In this document: positions 1-9,001 of the stretch, piece after piece
Numbering within the stretch: the stretch's first letter is position 1
Layout of the letters: every line of letters starts with the position of its first letter
DNA from: Aliiglaciecola sp041538045
GTDB taxonomy: Bacteria; Pseudomonadota; Gammaproteobacteria; Enterobacterales; Alteromonadaceae
Direction of reading: 5' to 3'
DNA length: 64,000 nt
NCBI RefSeq assembly: GCF_041538045.1
Contig: NZ_JBGOSE010000003.1
Span: 186,001-250,000, forward strand
Made by a program: the position numbers and the translations under genes
Notes under the pieces: model-generated
What the model was told of the DNA's origin: nothing
The model's input: the letters and a program-made list of their open reading frames with translations, nothing else
The model's database searches: none

Positions 1-461
1 GGGTGAGCTGTGGGATCTAAATCATTAAATCGCGATGCGAACCAATTCAAAATCAACTGCTTACAGCAATCTAAACCTGATTCTAAATAAATTGCACCAA
101 TGATCGCTTCAACGGCATCAGCAAGTATTGAGCTGCGTCGATAACCGCCACTTTTTAGCTCTCCTGAGCCAAGCAATAGAATGTCCCCTAGCTCAAACTC
201 TCTACCGACTTCAGCTAAGGTTTCCCCTTTTACTAAGGTCGCTCGCATTCTAGTGAGTTTACCTTCGGGTTGCATTGGAAAACGTTTGAACAATTCTTCC
301 GCAACCACCAGCCCTAAAACAGCATCACCTAAATATTCCAAGCGTTCATTGTGAACATTTTTATAACTGCGATGAGTCAAAGCCAAAGTAAGATTATCTG
401 CATCTAAAAATTGGTAACCAATGCGTTTATATAATTTTTTGTAGGATGGGTTTAGCGCCAT
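1..461 (-). CDS. rnc: Ribonuclease III, N-terminal part (cut by window edge)
   Basis: Double-strand-specific endoribonuclease that processes rRNA precursors and some mRNAs in the cytoplasm. Translating back from the ATG at 461-459 gives 153 residues beginning MALNPSYKKLYKRIGYQF and containing the family signature NERLEYLGDAVL, in which the acidic residues bind the catalytic metal. The end of the catalytic domain and the dsRNA-binding domain lie beyond position 1. The ATG directly abuts the lepB stop codon (TAAATG), so translation is probably coupled. The order lepA-lepB-rnc is the usual gammaproteobacterial one, with era expected next outside the window. The identity is certain; only the 3' end is missing. 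Confidence 0.95.
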   Translation of the reverse strand, partial: MALNPSYKKLYKRIGYQFLDADNLTLALTHRSYKNVHNERLEYLGDAVLGLVVAEELFKRFPMQPEGKLTRMRATLVKGETLAEVGREFELGDILLLGSGELKSGGYRRSSILADAVEAIIGAIYLESGLDCCKQLILNWFASRFNDLDPTAH

Positions 462-1358
462 TTATTCAATGCCACCCACACGCTCAAATCGCACACCCGT
501 AGGTATCCACGTTGGCAATATATCTTCAGGAGCACGTTCAAATTCAAAACTAATCCAAATAGCAACCGCTTTACCGACTAAATGATCGTCTGAAACAAAT
601 CCCCAAAAGCGGCCATCTTCACTATTGTCACGGTTATCTCCCATAACAAAATAATGTCCTTGTGGCACAACCCATTCGCCAATTTTGGTACCTGGTTGCT
701 CATGGTAACGACTAATATCATCTAACCTTCTTGGGAAAATAAGGATCTCATGATTCACATCACCCAATTTTTCACTAAATTTATTAATCTGATAACCTTG
801 ATAGTTATACTGTCCCAAAAAGTCTCGTTGTACTTTGTACTCTGGCAAACAATCTTGCCCTGAAGGACATGCAGGTTTGATGTACAAATCTTTAGACGAA
901 TAACTAATTGTATCGCCTGGTAACCCAACGACTCGTTTAATATAATCTAACTTGGTATTTTCTGGATATTTAAAAACAACGACATCGCCACGTTCTGGCT
1001 CACCCGTTTCAAAAAACTTAGTACGAGTGACAGGATCTTTTAAACCATAAGAAAACTTTTCTACCAGAATAAAATCGCCCACTAATAAAGTTGGCATCAT
1101 TGAACCAGATGGGATCTGAAAAGGTTCATATAAAAAAGACCGCAAAACCAACACAAATGCAATTACCGGAAAAATTTGCTGTGCAGTATCCACTAAATAA
1201 GGAATAGGTAGCTCGGTACCTTCAGGTAAAGCGTTGCCGCCGTTAGCAGCAATGACTTTTTGCCGACGTTTTGGCGCGAACACCTTGGCATCTATTAACC
1301 AAATCAAGCCTGATGCAACTGTTATAAAAACTAGAAATAATGAAAAGTAATTGGCCAT
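462..1358 (-). CDS. lepB: Signal peptidase I
   Basis: Inner-membrane serine protease that removes signal peptides from Sec- and Tat-exported proteins on the periplasmic side. Two N-terminal membrane segments are visible (about residues 5-23 and 61-77). The catalytic Ser86 lies in IPSGSMMPTLL and the general base Lys141 in YIKRVVGLPGD; the conserved box GDNRDNSEDGR follows. At 298 residues it is slightly shorter than the E. coli enzyme. The start codon abuts the lepA stop, and the stop abuts the rnc start, so the three genes form one operon. All catalytic boxes are intact. Confidence 0.97.
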   Translation of the reverse strand: MANYFSLFLVFITVASGLIWLIDAKVFAPKRRQKVIAANGGNALPEGTELPIPYLVDTAQQIFPVIAFVLVLRSFLYEPFQIPSGSMMPTLLVGDFILVEKFSYGLKDPVTRTKFFETGEPERGDVVVFKYPENTKLDYIKRVVGLPGDTISYSSKDLYIKPACPSGQDCLPEYKVQRDFLGQYNYQGYQINKFSEKLGDVNHEILIFPRRLDDISRYHEQPGTKIGEWVVPQGHYFVMGDNRDNSEDGRFWGFVSDDHLVGKAVAIWISFEFERAPEDILPTWIPTGVRFERVGGIE

Positions 1359-3155
1359 TTATTTTCCTACCTTGAGTACGGCTAAAAATGCATCCTGCGG
1401 TAACTCAACATTACCCACTTGTTTCATACGTTTTTTACCTTCTTTTTGCTTCTGTAGCAGTTTTTTCTTGCGACTCACGTCACCACCATAACATTTTGCA
1501 ATTACGTTTTTACGAAGCTGCTTTATGGTACTTCTGGCTATAACATGATTTCCAATAGCGGCCTGAATCGCAATATCGAACATTTGTCTGGGGATTAATT
1601 CCCGCAATTTTTCAACTAAGTCCCGACCACGCCCCTGAGCGTTATCCTTATGGGTAATAACCGCAAGGGCATCTACTCGCTCTCCATTAATTAAGATATC
1701 TAAACGCACCATGTCAGCAGCATTAAACTTAATAAAGTTATAATCCAGAGACGCAAAACCGCGGCTAGTTGATTTCAAACGGTCGAAAAAGTCCATTACC
1801 ACTTCAGCCATTGGTAATTCATAAACCACTGCAACCTGCTTACCGTGGTAGGTCATATTAGTTTGTACACCACGTTTTTCGATACATAGTGTTATTACAT
1901 TACCTAAATAATCTTGTGGTACCAAGATATGAGCTTCGACAATAGGCTCACGAATTTCAGCAATGTCATTTATTGGAGGTAATTTAGACGGGTTGTCTAC
2001 TTTGAGTAATTCACCTTTAGTGGTTTCTACTTCATACACTACGGTTGGCGCAGTAGTGATCAAATCTAAGTCGTATTCTCTTTCCAGACGCTCTTGAATG
2101 ATTTCCATGTGCAACATACCCAAGAATCCAATTCGGAATCCAAAGCCAAGTGCAGAAGAACTTTCAGGCTCATAAAACAACGATGCATCGTTTAGGGTAA
2201 GTTTCGCTAACGCATCGCGGAAATCTTCATATTCATCAGAGCTGACGGGAAATAAGCCTGCATACACTTGCGGTTTAATTTTTTGAAAACCAGGAAGAGC
2301 AGCTTCAGCCGGCGCTTTTGCTAACGTAATAGTATCGCCAACCGGCGCCCCTTGAATATCTTTAATACCGGCAATGACATAACCCACTTCACCAGTTTTA
2401 AGCTCGCCGGTTTTGGTTTGTTTAGGTGTAAAGATCCCCACATTATCAGCTTGGTGTACTGCACCATTTGACATGATTTGTATTTTATCTTTGGCGTTGA
2501 GAGTTCCTTCCATCACTCGTACTAAAGAAACCACACCTTGGTAGTTGTCAAACCAAGAGTCGACAATAAGTGCTTTTAATGGTGCGTCAGGATCGCCTTC
2601 TGGAGGTGGAACTTGACGAACAATCACTTCTAAAACATCTTCAATTCCAATTCCGGTTTTAGCAGAACAACGTACCGCATCAATTGCATCGATACCGACT
2701 ATATCTTCAATTTCTTCGGCAACACGGTCGGGTTCGGCTTGTGGAAGATCAATTTTATTCAAAACTGGAACCACTTCCATATCTAAATCAATGGCGGTAT
2801 AACAGTTTGCTAAGGTTTGTGCTTCAACACCTTGTCCTGCATCAACGACTAACAATGCCCCTTCACATGCAGCTAAGGAGCGTGACACTTCATAGGTAAA
2901 GTCAACATGCCCTGGTGTATCAATGAAATTCAACTGATAAGTTTCACCATCTATGGCAGTGTAGTTTAGGGTGACACTTTGGGCTTTAATCGTAATCCCG
3001 CGCTCACGCTCAATGTCCATCGAGTCTAATACTTGCTCAGACATCTCACGTTGGGTCAAACCGCCACAATGTTGAATAAGTCGATCTGAAAGAGTCGATT
3101 TACCATGATCAATATGGGCTATTATGGAAAAGTTACGAATGTGCTTATGTTGCAT
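1359..3155 (-). CDS. lepA: Elongation factor 4 (LepA) GTPase
   Basis: Ribosome-associated translational GTPase that influences initiation and elongation, conserved in nearly all bacteria. The length of 598 residues is typical. The G1 loop AHIDHGKST is at residues 13-21, followed by the DTPGH and NKID motifs. The LepA-specific C-terminal domain is recognisable by YGGDVSRKKKLLQKQKEGKK near the end. It is first of the lepA-lepB-rnc operon. The 284 bases upstream separate it from rseC and must hold its promoter, but I could not pick out a clear one. Confidence 0.97.
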   Translation of the reverse strand: MQHKHIRNFSIIAHIDHGKSTLSDRLIQHCGGLTQREMSEQVLDSMDIERERGITIKAQSVTLNYTAIDGETYQLNFIDTPGHVDFTYEVSRSLAACEGALLVVDAGQGVEAQTLANCYTAIDLDMEVVPVLNKIDLPQAEPDRVAEEIEDIVGIDAIDAVRCSAKTGIGIEDVLEVIVRQVPPPEGDPDAPLKALIVDSWFDNYQGVVSLVRVMEGTLNAKDKIQIMSNGAVHQADNVGIFTPKQTKTGELKTGEVGYVIAGIKDIQGAPVGDTITLAKAPAEAALPGFQKIKPQVYAGLFPVSSDEYEDFRDALAKLTLNDASLFYEPESSSALGFGFRIGFLGMLHMEIIQERLEREYDLDLITTAPTVVYEVETTKGELLKVDNPSKLPPINDIAEIREPIVEAHILVPQDYLGNVITLCIEKRGVQTNMTYHGKQVAVVYELPMAEVVMDFFDRLKSTSRGFASLDYNFIKFNAADMVRLDILINGERVDALAVITHKDNAQGRGRDLVEKLRELIPRQMFDIAIQAAIGNHVIARSTIKQLRKNVIAKCYGGDVSRKKKLLQKQKEGKKRMKQVGNVELPQDAFLAVLKVGK

Positions 3156-3439
3156 AGTTTAAGACTGTTACCTACAGCTAGTGCCCTTGCTATCAAAAGT
3201 GATGAAGCAGGAACGAATAAAAAATAATTTGGCGGGGATTTTACAGTGTTCTGGAGCACATTGCGATAATGTTCTGACGAATACTAGGACAATTGATTTA
3301 ATACTTGGTAATAAAACGATATTTAGGGATAGATACTCACTTATCGTGGTGCACGTTTAGTAGTGACAGGGGTCACAGGCATGATTGCAAAAACATCCCC
3401 CGATCGGCAAGTTGGATAGCATCCTGATATTTGAACAGA

Positions 3440-3916
3440 TTATTTGGCGTTAACGACTAAAGCATCATCTTGGGCAGGTAAAATAGCCAATAACTTAGGT
3501 TGGAATCGATTCTTATTCGGTTGATTCGCGTACTTTTTAAGAAATTTGAACGTGATAAATGTGCTAAAAAAAGCAGCTCCAACAATCCAGAGTTCATGTT
3601 GTAAATCAATTAAAGGTAACAAATATTGTGCACTTAACGCGGTAACAATCATCACCAACAGTGGCAATAAATAGATCATTGCAGAAGCCGTCAACAGCTG
3701 ATTTTCTGCAACCCCAAGCTTAACTTTTTGACCAACTTTGGCGCTGTGATGACAGCGTAAAATCAATTGCTCTTTTTTCGGGGTAAACGCTTTAGCAACC
3801 ACGCCGGTGCCGCAGTTATCTTGCGCCTGACAACCACCGCATGTAGATTTAATTTCGGTTTCAACCCAAATATGATCTTTATCCACTGCGGTAATAACCC
3901 CAATCTCTTCAATCAC
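3440..3916 (-). CDS. rseC: RseC/MucC-family membrane protein
   Basis: Small inner-membrane protein encoded last in the rpoE operon. In E. coli, RseC has a weak effect on sigma-E and helps reduce the SoxR iron-sulfur cluster. The N-terminal cytoplasmic part carries Cys26, Cys29 and Cys35 in CGGCQAQDNCG, the usual cysteine cluster. Two membrane segments follow (about residues 76-103 and 109-128), then a basic tail. It starts one base after the rseB stop, so it belongs to the same transcript. Length (158) and context agree with the family. Confidence 0.9.
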   Translation of the reverse strand: MIEEIGVITAVDKDHIWVETEIKSTCGGCQAQDNCGTGVVAKAFTPKKEQLILRCHHSAKVGQKVKLGVAENQLLTASAMIYLLPLLVMIVTALSAQYLLPLIDLQHELWIVGAAFFSTFITFKFLKKYANQPNKNRFQPKLLAILPAQDDALVVNAK

Positions 3917-3917
3917 G

Positions 3918-4916
3918 TTATTGCACCTTAATTACTGAAGCGGCGATAGAGTTTGCAGTGTTAGCGGGAATTTTTCCAATTACCGTGACCAGAACTGGCC
4001 CTTGCTTTCTTGAAAAATAAATATCAGAACCAAAGCGAGCGACTATATCGCTTTCTGCTGCAGACGCAGTGGCTTGTTGCATATACACAGAAATATCAAC
4101 TAGGCCATCACTTAACATGAAATATTCTAGTGGGCCTGCATTGTCTGGAAGTTGACGGACACTATGTTTTATCTGTTTCATACCCACAGGGACATAATCA
4201 ACTTGCCATAACTTATCTACTTCCTCAGTTGCTTCAAACTGAATAACAGCTGGCATTGTTGCCGCTTCTAATTTAGCAAAATAAGGGTCTGGTTGTTCCG
4301 TTACGTTTAATTCAGTAACTTGAATCTGTTCTACTTTTTGACCGTTCAATTCCATTACGTTAATTTTTAACGGCAAGCCAGTTTCCTGATCTAACCAAAG
4401 GTTATATCCGTAACGGCTTTTATCTTTACTTATCATCCGAATTTGTTGAGCAACTTTACCAGAGATCCGGCTCTTTCCGATGATTACAAAGTCGTAGGAA
4501 CTCAGAAGTGATTTAGGATCTGTTAGCAATACATTCGGCATAGGTCCAATAATGTAACCTGAAGCTAAACTATAGGGTGCACGGTGAGACTCAAAATAAC
4601 TGACTTTATCCCCGACCCTCACAACTTCGCGTCCTGGACCATTTAGTTGATCGAGTTGCTCCATTTCAATGCCATGTTCATTCACGCCATGACGCCAAAG
4701 GTAAGGCTGAGGATCCGATCCGGGTTTGGATAAAACAAATGAAACAGTATAATTGAGATGAGTTTTAGCGTTGGCCATTTTGTCTAGCCACATTAACACG
4801 TTTGGATCTTGGATTAATCCAACCTGCGCACTAGCCAATTTGACACAACTAAAAAAGAGTATTGCAGCCCAAAGATAATTGAGCTGCAGAAAGTATTTAT
4901 TCAGGAAGTTTCTCAC
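3918..4916 (-). CDS. rseB: Sigma-E regulator RseB, periplasmic
   Basis: Periplasmic protein that binds RseA and shields it from DegS cleavage, releasing it when it senses mislocalised lipopolysaccharide or lipoproteins. An N-terminal signal sequence ends near residue 30 (CVKLASAQ). The rest resembles the MucB/RseB fold: a LolA-like N-terminal half and a smaller C-terminal half. At 332 residues it is slightly longer than the E. coli protein (about 318). The start overlaps the end of rseA by 20 bases, and rseC follows after one base. Assignment rests on family resemblance plus position. Confidence 0.92.
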   Translation of the reverse strand: MRNFLNKYFLQLNYLWAAILFFSCVKLASAQVGLIQDPNVLMWLDKMANAKTHLNYTVSFVLSKPGSDPQPYLWRHGVNEHGIEMEQLDQLNGPGREVVRVGDKVSYFESHRAPYSLASGYIIGPMPNVLLTDPKSLLSSYDFVIIGKSRISGKVAQQIRMISKDKSRYGYNLWLDQETGLPLKINVMELNGQKVEQIQVTELNVTEQPDPYFAKLEAATMPAVIQFEATEEVDKLWQVDYVPVGMKQIKHSVRQLPDNAGPLEYFMLSDGLVDISVYMQQATASAAESDIVARFGSDIYFSRKQGPVLVTVIGKIPANTANSIAASVIKVQ

Positions 4917-5520
4917 GTTCTTGGTTTACTTCTGGTTGATTAGCTTCAGATTTAACTTCATCTACCAAAGCACTTTCGTCTTCAAGATAACGTTGGCTAT
5001 CTTTTAGCAAGACTTGCTCCATATGGTCGTTAATAAACGCGTTGATACGACGTTGATGATCACGAACACTTACCGCTGGTGTCACCTGTGTTTGCTCTAG
5101 GCTAACTGGCGATAATCCACCTTGGATACCAGGGTATGAAGCTGGAGCGGGGTTGAACACCTGCTGCTCATCTTGATTCAATTGTTGAACACCAACAACT
5201 ACTGCAACGGCAACAGAGGCGGCTATCGCTAATTGACCACCAGAGCGAACTAAAGGTACCACATTACTGATAACCGGTAGATCACGCCAAGTACGCTTAG
5301 GAGCTAATATAGCAGGTTCAGACTCCAATGCAGCCGCAATAGATGCGCTTACATCAAAATCCGCGCTTATTGGCATTTCTTTACGCATAGATTGGCGAAT
5401 AATGTGATAACGCTGCCACTTAGCGGCCATTTCATCATCATTGAGGATATCAGAGACAAAGTTATCGTCCTGACTCTCACCGTCAACAAATGCGGACAAA
5501 TTTTCATGCTTATGCGTCAT
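4897..5520 (-). CDS. rseA: Anti-sigma-E factor RseA
   Basis: Single-pass inner-membrane anti-sigma factor that holds RpoE until DegS and RseP cleave it during envelope stress. I place the start at the ATG at 5520-5518 (MTHKHENLSAFVDGES): this matches the start of E. coli RseA, and AGGAA lies about 7 bases upstream. The frame is open 12 codons further to 5556 but with no ribosome site there. The cytoplasmic sigma-binding part is followed by a membrane segment near residues 95-114 (QLAIAASVAVAVVVGV) and a periplasmic tail rich in Gln and Glu. Its end overlaps rseB. Confidence 0.92.
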   Translation of the reverse strand: MTHKHENLSAFVDGESQDDNFVSDILNDDEMAAKWQRYHIIRQSMRKEMPISADFDVSASIAAALESEPAILAPKRTWRDLPVISNVVPLVRSGGQLAIAASVAVAVVVGVQQLNQDEQQVFNPAPASYPGIQGGLSPVSLEQTQVTPAVSVRDHQRRINAFINDHMEQVLLKDSQRYLEDESALVDEVKSEANQPEVNQEREKLPE

Positions 5521-5576
5521 AAAAGGTTCCTGAATTAACGCTTCATTCTTCAACATTTTTTCACAAATGTCATTTT

Positions 5577-6155
5577 TTATCTTTCTAAGAGCGGGTTTAA
5601 GACTCTATCTATCGCCTCTCTCGCTCTAAAAATTCTTGAACGCACTGTCCCAACAGGGCAGTCCATCACATTCGCTATATCTTCATAGCTCAACCCTTCC
5701 AATTCACGTAATGTAATAGCCATGCGTAAATCTTCGGGCAATTTATCAAGTGCATCAAATAACACTTTTTCAAGTTCTTCTGACATCAGACTACGTTCAG
5801 GGGAGTTTTGTTCCTTTAACGCGTCACTTCCGTCATAATAATCCGCTTCTTCTGCATCCACATCACTGGCAGGAGGCTTTCTCCCCTGCGAAACTAAATA
5901 ATTTTTTGCACTATTAACCGCAATTCTGTATAGCCAAGTGTAAAAGGCACTGTCACCGCGAAAATTAGGTAAAGCCTTATAAGCTTTAATAAAAGCTTCT
6001 TGGGTCACATCAGCTACATCACCTGAATTTTTCACATAACGTGACACCAAATGCGCCACTTTGTGTTGATACTTAGTTACCAACAAACCAAACGCGTTTT
6101 TATCTCCGCGTTGTACTTTTTCAACAATTTGTTGATCCGTTATCTGCTCGCTCAT
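5577..6155 (-). CDS. rpoE: RNA polymerase sigma-E factor
   Basis: Extracytoplasmic-function sigma factor directing the envelope-stress regulon. The chosen start gives 192 residues beginning MSEQITDQQIVEKVQRGD, aligned with the E. coli start. Region 2 contains DVTQEAFIKAYKALPNF; region 4 contains LEGLSYEDIANVMDCPVGTV. The frame stays open to 6203, but the predicted transcription start lies near 6200, which excludes the longest form. AGGAG is 11 bases from the chosen ATG and only 2 from another in-frame ATG at 6164, so three extra residues are possible. It heads the rpoE-rseA-rseB-rseC operon and should be autoregulated. Confidence 0.97.
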   Translation of the reverse strand: MSEQITDQQIVEKVQRGDKNAFGLLVTKYQHKVAHLVSRYVKNSGDVADVTQEAFIKAYKALPNFRGDSAFYTWLYRIAVNSAKNYLVSQGRKPPASDVDAEEADYYDGSDALKEQNSPERSLMSEELEKVLFDALDKLPEDLRMAITLRELEGLSYEDIANVMDCPVGTVRSRIFRAREAIDRVLNPLLER

Positions 6156-6206
6156 TCGAGCCATCACTCCTAATACAAATACTACCACGGCTCTCGCAAG
6201 CACAAA

Positions 6207-6234
6207 TATAGACTGTACGTATTGCGAAAAGTTC
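6207..6234 (-). promoter_or_regulatory. Sigma-E-dependent promoter of rpoE
   Basis: On the minus strand, GAACTT (6234-6229) is followed after exactly 16 bases by TCTATA (6212-6207). This matches the sigma-E consensus (GAACTT, about 16 bases, TCnnA) and resembles the E. coli rpoE autoregulatory promoter in bases and spacing. Transcription would start near 6200, giving a leader of about 45 bases before the rpoE ATG. The bases are seen directly; promoter activity is inferred. Confidence 0.82.
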
Positions 6235-6327
6235 GATTTAAATTAAATTATTACAAACTTTCTATTAAAAGGCTTATTTTCACAAGCTGCCAATTCTGAT
6301 AGGGTCTGCAAATTCATTCCAATTGGC

Positions 6328-6341
6328 TATTATACTATATG
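6328..6341 (+). promoter_or_regulatory. Candidate -10 region and leaderless start of nadB
   Basis: TATTAT (6328-6333) overlaps TATACT (6331-6336), immediately before the nadB ATG at 6339-6341. No Shine-Dalgarno-like purine run lies in the 20 bases upstream. If TATTAT is the -10 box, transcription starts at about the ATG and the message is leaderless. No good -35 box was found, so this is only a candidate. Confidence 0.4.
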
Positions 6342-7961
6342 AGCTCTACTGTTGAACATCGTTGTGACGTTTTGATTATTGGAAGTGGCGCAGCAGGTCT
6401 TTCATTAGCATTGAAGTTAGCTGAAAAATATAACGTTATCGTGCTAAGTAAAAGTGCGCTATCAGAGGGATCCACTCGATATGCTCAGGGTGGGATCGCT
6501 GCGGTTTTTGATGAACAAGACTCTATTGAGTCACATGTTAAAGATACCCTTGAAGCCGGCGCAGGCCTGTGCGAAGAGCAAGCCGTTCGCTTTACGGCTA
6601 ACCAAGCAAAATCCTGTATGGAGTGGCTTATCAATTATGGCGTCCCCTTTGATCAAGAAAAAGATGAACAAGGTAATTCCCGCTACCACCTAACCAGAGA
6701 AGGCGGACACAGTCACCGCAGAATTTTACATGCAGCCGATGCCACAGGCTTCGCAGTTCAAACCTCTTTACAAGAAGCGGTGATGCAACATCCTAATATT
6801 CACCTATTTGAACGATATAATGCCATTGATTTAGTGCGTCACGAAGATGCTCCAAATCAATGTTTAGGTGCCTATGTTTGGAACCGCAAAAAAGAACAGG
6901 TGGAACTTATTCGCAGTCGATTTACTGCTTTGGCTACTGGCGGAGCAAGCAAAGTTTATCAGTACACCTCAAATCCGGATGTTTCCAGTGGAGATGGAAT
7001 AGCAATGGCGTGGCGCGCAGGTTGTTCAGTAGCGAATATGGAGTTTAATCAATTTCACCCAACCTGCCTGTTTCATCCAGAAGCCAAAAACTTCCTAATC
7101 ACCGAAGCATTGCGAGGAGAAGGTGCATTTTTATGCCATGCTGATGGCAGTAAATTTATGCATAAATTTGACCCTAGAGGTGATTTAGCGCCGCGAGATA
7201 TTGTTGCCCGCGCAATCGATTTTGAAATGAAGCGTCTTGGAAAAGACTGTATGTATTTGGACATTAGTCATAAATCAGCCGATTTCATTGTTAAACATTT
7301 TCCAAATATTTATCGTAAATGTCGCTCCCTTGGCATTGATATTACACGCCACCCTATTCCCGTAGTGCCTGCTGCCCACTATAGTTGTGGTGGAGTAAAA
7401 ACCGATTTTAATGCTAAAACAGATTTAGATAACTTGTATGCCATAGGTGAAGTAGCGTACACAGGGTTGCATGGTGCTAACCGCATGGCCAGTAATTCAT
7501 TGTTGGAGTGTGTTGTGTTTGCCCATGCAGCAGCTAATGATATTTTAGCCAAATCTGACAGACCGACTTTTAACCAATCAATTCCCCCTTGGGATGAAAG
7601 CCAAGTGGGTGATTCAGATGAAGAAGTCGTGATACAGCATAACTGGCATGAGCTACGCCTATTTATGTGGGATTATGTTGGCATAGTGCGCACTAATAAA
7701 CGGTTAGAAAGAGCGTTGCGCAGGATAGAGTTATTGCAACAGGAAATCCACGAGTACTATGCTAACTTTCGGGTTTGCAATAACATATTGGAATTAAGGA
7801 ACTTAGTTACAGTGGCTGAACTCATCGTACGTTGTGCAATGAAACGTAAAGAAAGTCGTGGTTTACATTATAATCTTGATTATCCAGATACCCTTGATAA
7901 AGCTGAAGTCACAGTGCTTAGTGGTCGCAGCAGTTTACCATCTCAACGGCTTGACTCGTAA
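6339..7961 (+). CDS. nadB: L-aspartate oxidase
   Basis: FAD-dependent enzyme oxidising L-aspartate to iminoaspartate, the first step of de novo NAD synthesis (NadA then makes quinolinate). The FAD-binding loop IGSGAAGLSLAL is near residues 14-25. The active-site region HLTREGGHSHRRI, LRGEGAF and the GLHGANRMASNSLLEC box are all intact. The 540 residues align end to end with the E. coli enzyme, including its start, which fixes the ATG at 6339 although no ribosome site precedes it. It is divergent from rpoE, as in E. coli. nadE lies about 7 kb downstream in a separate unit. Confidence 0.97.
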   Translation: MSSTVEHRCDVLIIGSGAAGLSLALKLAEKYNVIVLSKSALSEGSTRYAQGGIAAVFDEQDSIESHVKDTLEAGAGLCEEQAVRFTANQAKSCMEWLINYGVPFDQEKDEQGNSRYHLTREGGHSHRRILHAADATGFAVQTSLQEAVMQHPNIHLFERYNAIDLVRHEDAPNQCLGAYVWNRKKEQVELIRSRFTALATGGASKVYQYTSNPDVSSGDGIAMAWRAGCSVANMEFNQFHPTCLFHPEAKNFLITEALRGEGAFLCHADGSKFMHKFDPRGDLAPRDIVARAIDFEMKRLGKDCMYLDISHKSADFIVKHFPNIYRKCRSLGIDITRHPIPVVPAAHYSCGGVKTDFNAKTDLDNLYAIGEVAYTGLHGANRMASNSLLECVVFAHAAANDILAKSDRPTFNQSIPPWDESQVGDSDEEVVIQHNWHELRLFMWDYVGIVRTNKRLERALRRIELLQQEIHEYYANFRVCNNILELRNLVTVAELIVRCAMKRKESRGLHYNLDYPDTLDKAEVTVLSGRSSLPSQRLDS

Positions 7962-7982
7962 ACACCCGAGGTTATTTTTGAG

Positions 7983-8006
7983 AGGGGGAGATTTCCATCT
8001 CCCCCT
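7983..8006. terminator. Strong hairpin between convergent genes
   Basis: AGGGGGAGAT and ATCTCCCCCT form a perfect 10-base-pair stem with a TTCC loop, in the gap between nadB (plus) and the MaoC-like gene (minus). No clean T tract follows on either strand, so termination efficiency is uncertain. Its place between two converging 3' ends suggests a bidirectional terminator. Confidence 0.6.
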
Positions 8007-8032
8007 ACTTTAAACTTCTATGCGAAGTAATA

Positions 8033-9001
8033 CTAAAACATTATCTGTCCCTCGCAGTGACAAATTTGTTTATCTTCGCTGGTAAGCACAAATTGTGATT
8101 TAGACGCCGTGTTAGACGCCTTCGACAAAATTACATCCGATGGCAAAAATAAAGGCTTCAAAAAGTTAACCTTCACAAAAAACGTATCAGAAATTTGCTG
8201 TTGGAACTCAGACACAATTCTTGCCTTACTCCACATTCCGTGTGCAATAGCAGATTTAAAACCGAATAATTTGGCACTAATTTGACTCAAGTGTATGGGA
8301 TTAAAATCACCTGATACTTTACCGTAACGACGACCTATACCAATATCACAATGCCATTGGCTCATAAAATCTAGGTTAGTATCTAATTGATAGGGTGTAG
8401 ATTGGGACTTGCCAACAAAACACGACTTATTAACAGCTAATAGCTCACTTACAGACTGCCATATCACTTGCTGATGCTGATAAAAAGTAGACTCAATTTT
8501 AAAACTTATACCTTTTACATGTCGCTTGAAACTAACAAGCTTACTTTCAAGTTCTAATTCACTGGAACGATCTAACGGCATTAACACTTCGATTTGATTA
8601 CTTAAATGCACAATGCCTAACAATGCAAACGGAAACTGCTCATTGAGCATTAATTGCATATGTTGTTTGAAAGCATATAAATGTAAAAAGCATGGATGGA
8701 TGTCTTCGTGCTGGGTCTCGTACCATTGAACTACATTGTGGTATGCCTTGATTTTAGCCCCATCGACTCTATTAATTTTTTGTCGAATATTCTGGTCCAA
8801 CCTAGGCAGCAATGCTGAATCAAACACTAAAGGGTGATTTCTTTTTAGACCTGCTTTTAAAAAATCCAGCATAAATACCTTAATCCTTACCGACCAAAAC
8901 CGGGCCAATAATAGCTTAACGGCCATTATCCAAAAGGGAGTACAAATATACGAGCCCGTTAACAATCCATTGGCTGCTGGCATCGCAATATAATTCGACA
9001 A
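8033..9001 (-). CDS. MaoC-like (hot-dog fold) dehydratase domain protein
   Basis: The C-terminal third has the MaoC/R-hydratase pattern GRRYGKVSGDFNPIHLSQ followed by GFKSAIAHGMWSKAR, including the Asp and His of the hydratase catalytic site. It therefore probably binds an acyl-CoA or acyl-ACP thioester. The N-terminal 200 residues resemble the non-catalytic half of double hot-dog proteins and lack clear motifs. The substrate is unknown. The start is a TTG overlapping the end of ygfX by 43 bases with a weak AGG upstream; an in-frame ATG at 8983 is an alternative. The overlap suggests cotranscription with ygfX and sdhE. Confidence 0.75.
   Translation of the reverse strand: MSNYIAMPAANGLLTGSYICTPFWIMAVKLLLARFWSVRIKVFMLDFLKAGLKRNHPLVFDSALLPRLDQNIRQKINRVDGAKIKAYHNVVQWYETQHEDIHPCFLHLYAFKQHMQLMLNEQFPFALLGIVHLSNQIEVLMPLDRSSELELESKLVSFKRHVKGISFKIESTFYQHQQVIWQSVSELLAVNKSCFVGKSQSTPYQLDTNLDFMSQWHCDIGIGRRYGKVSGDFNPIHLSQISAKLFGFKSAIAHGMWSKARIVSEFQQQISDTFFVKVNFLKPLFLPSDVILSKASNTASKSQFVLTSEDKQICHCEGQIMF

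Noticed and set aside
2684..2899. 71-codon ORF antisense to lepA
   Set aside because: Shadow of lepA with no ribosome site or recognisable protein features.
3156..3439. Small ORF and short GTGAC/GTCAC hairpin in the rseC-lepA gap
   Set aside because: The ORF is 13 codons (MPVTPVTTKRAPR) and the hairpin stem is five pairs; neither stands out from chance.
5521..5556. Twelve additional N-terminal codons of rseA
   Set aside because: Family alignment starts at MTHKHENLSAF and the ribosome site AGGAA lies just before 5520; nothing supports the longer form.
6156..6203. Longer rpoE start
   Set aside because: The predicted sigma-E transcript begins near 6200, and the extra residues are hydrophobic and unlike the family.
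7073..7264. 63-codon ORF antisense to nadB
   Set aside because: It lies wholly inside a conserved gene on the other strand and has no motif; a shadow frame.
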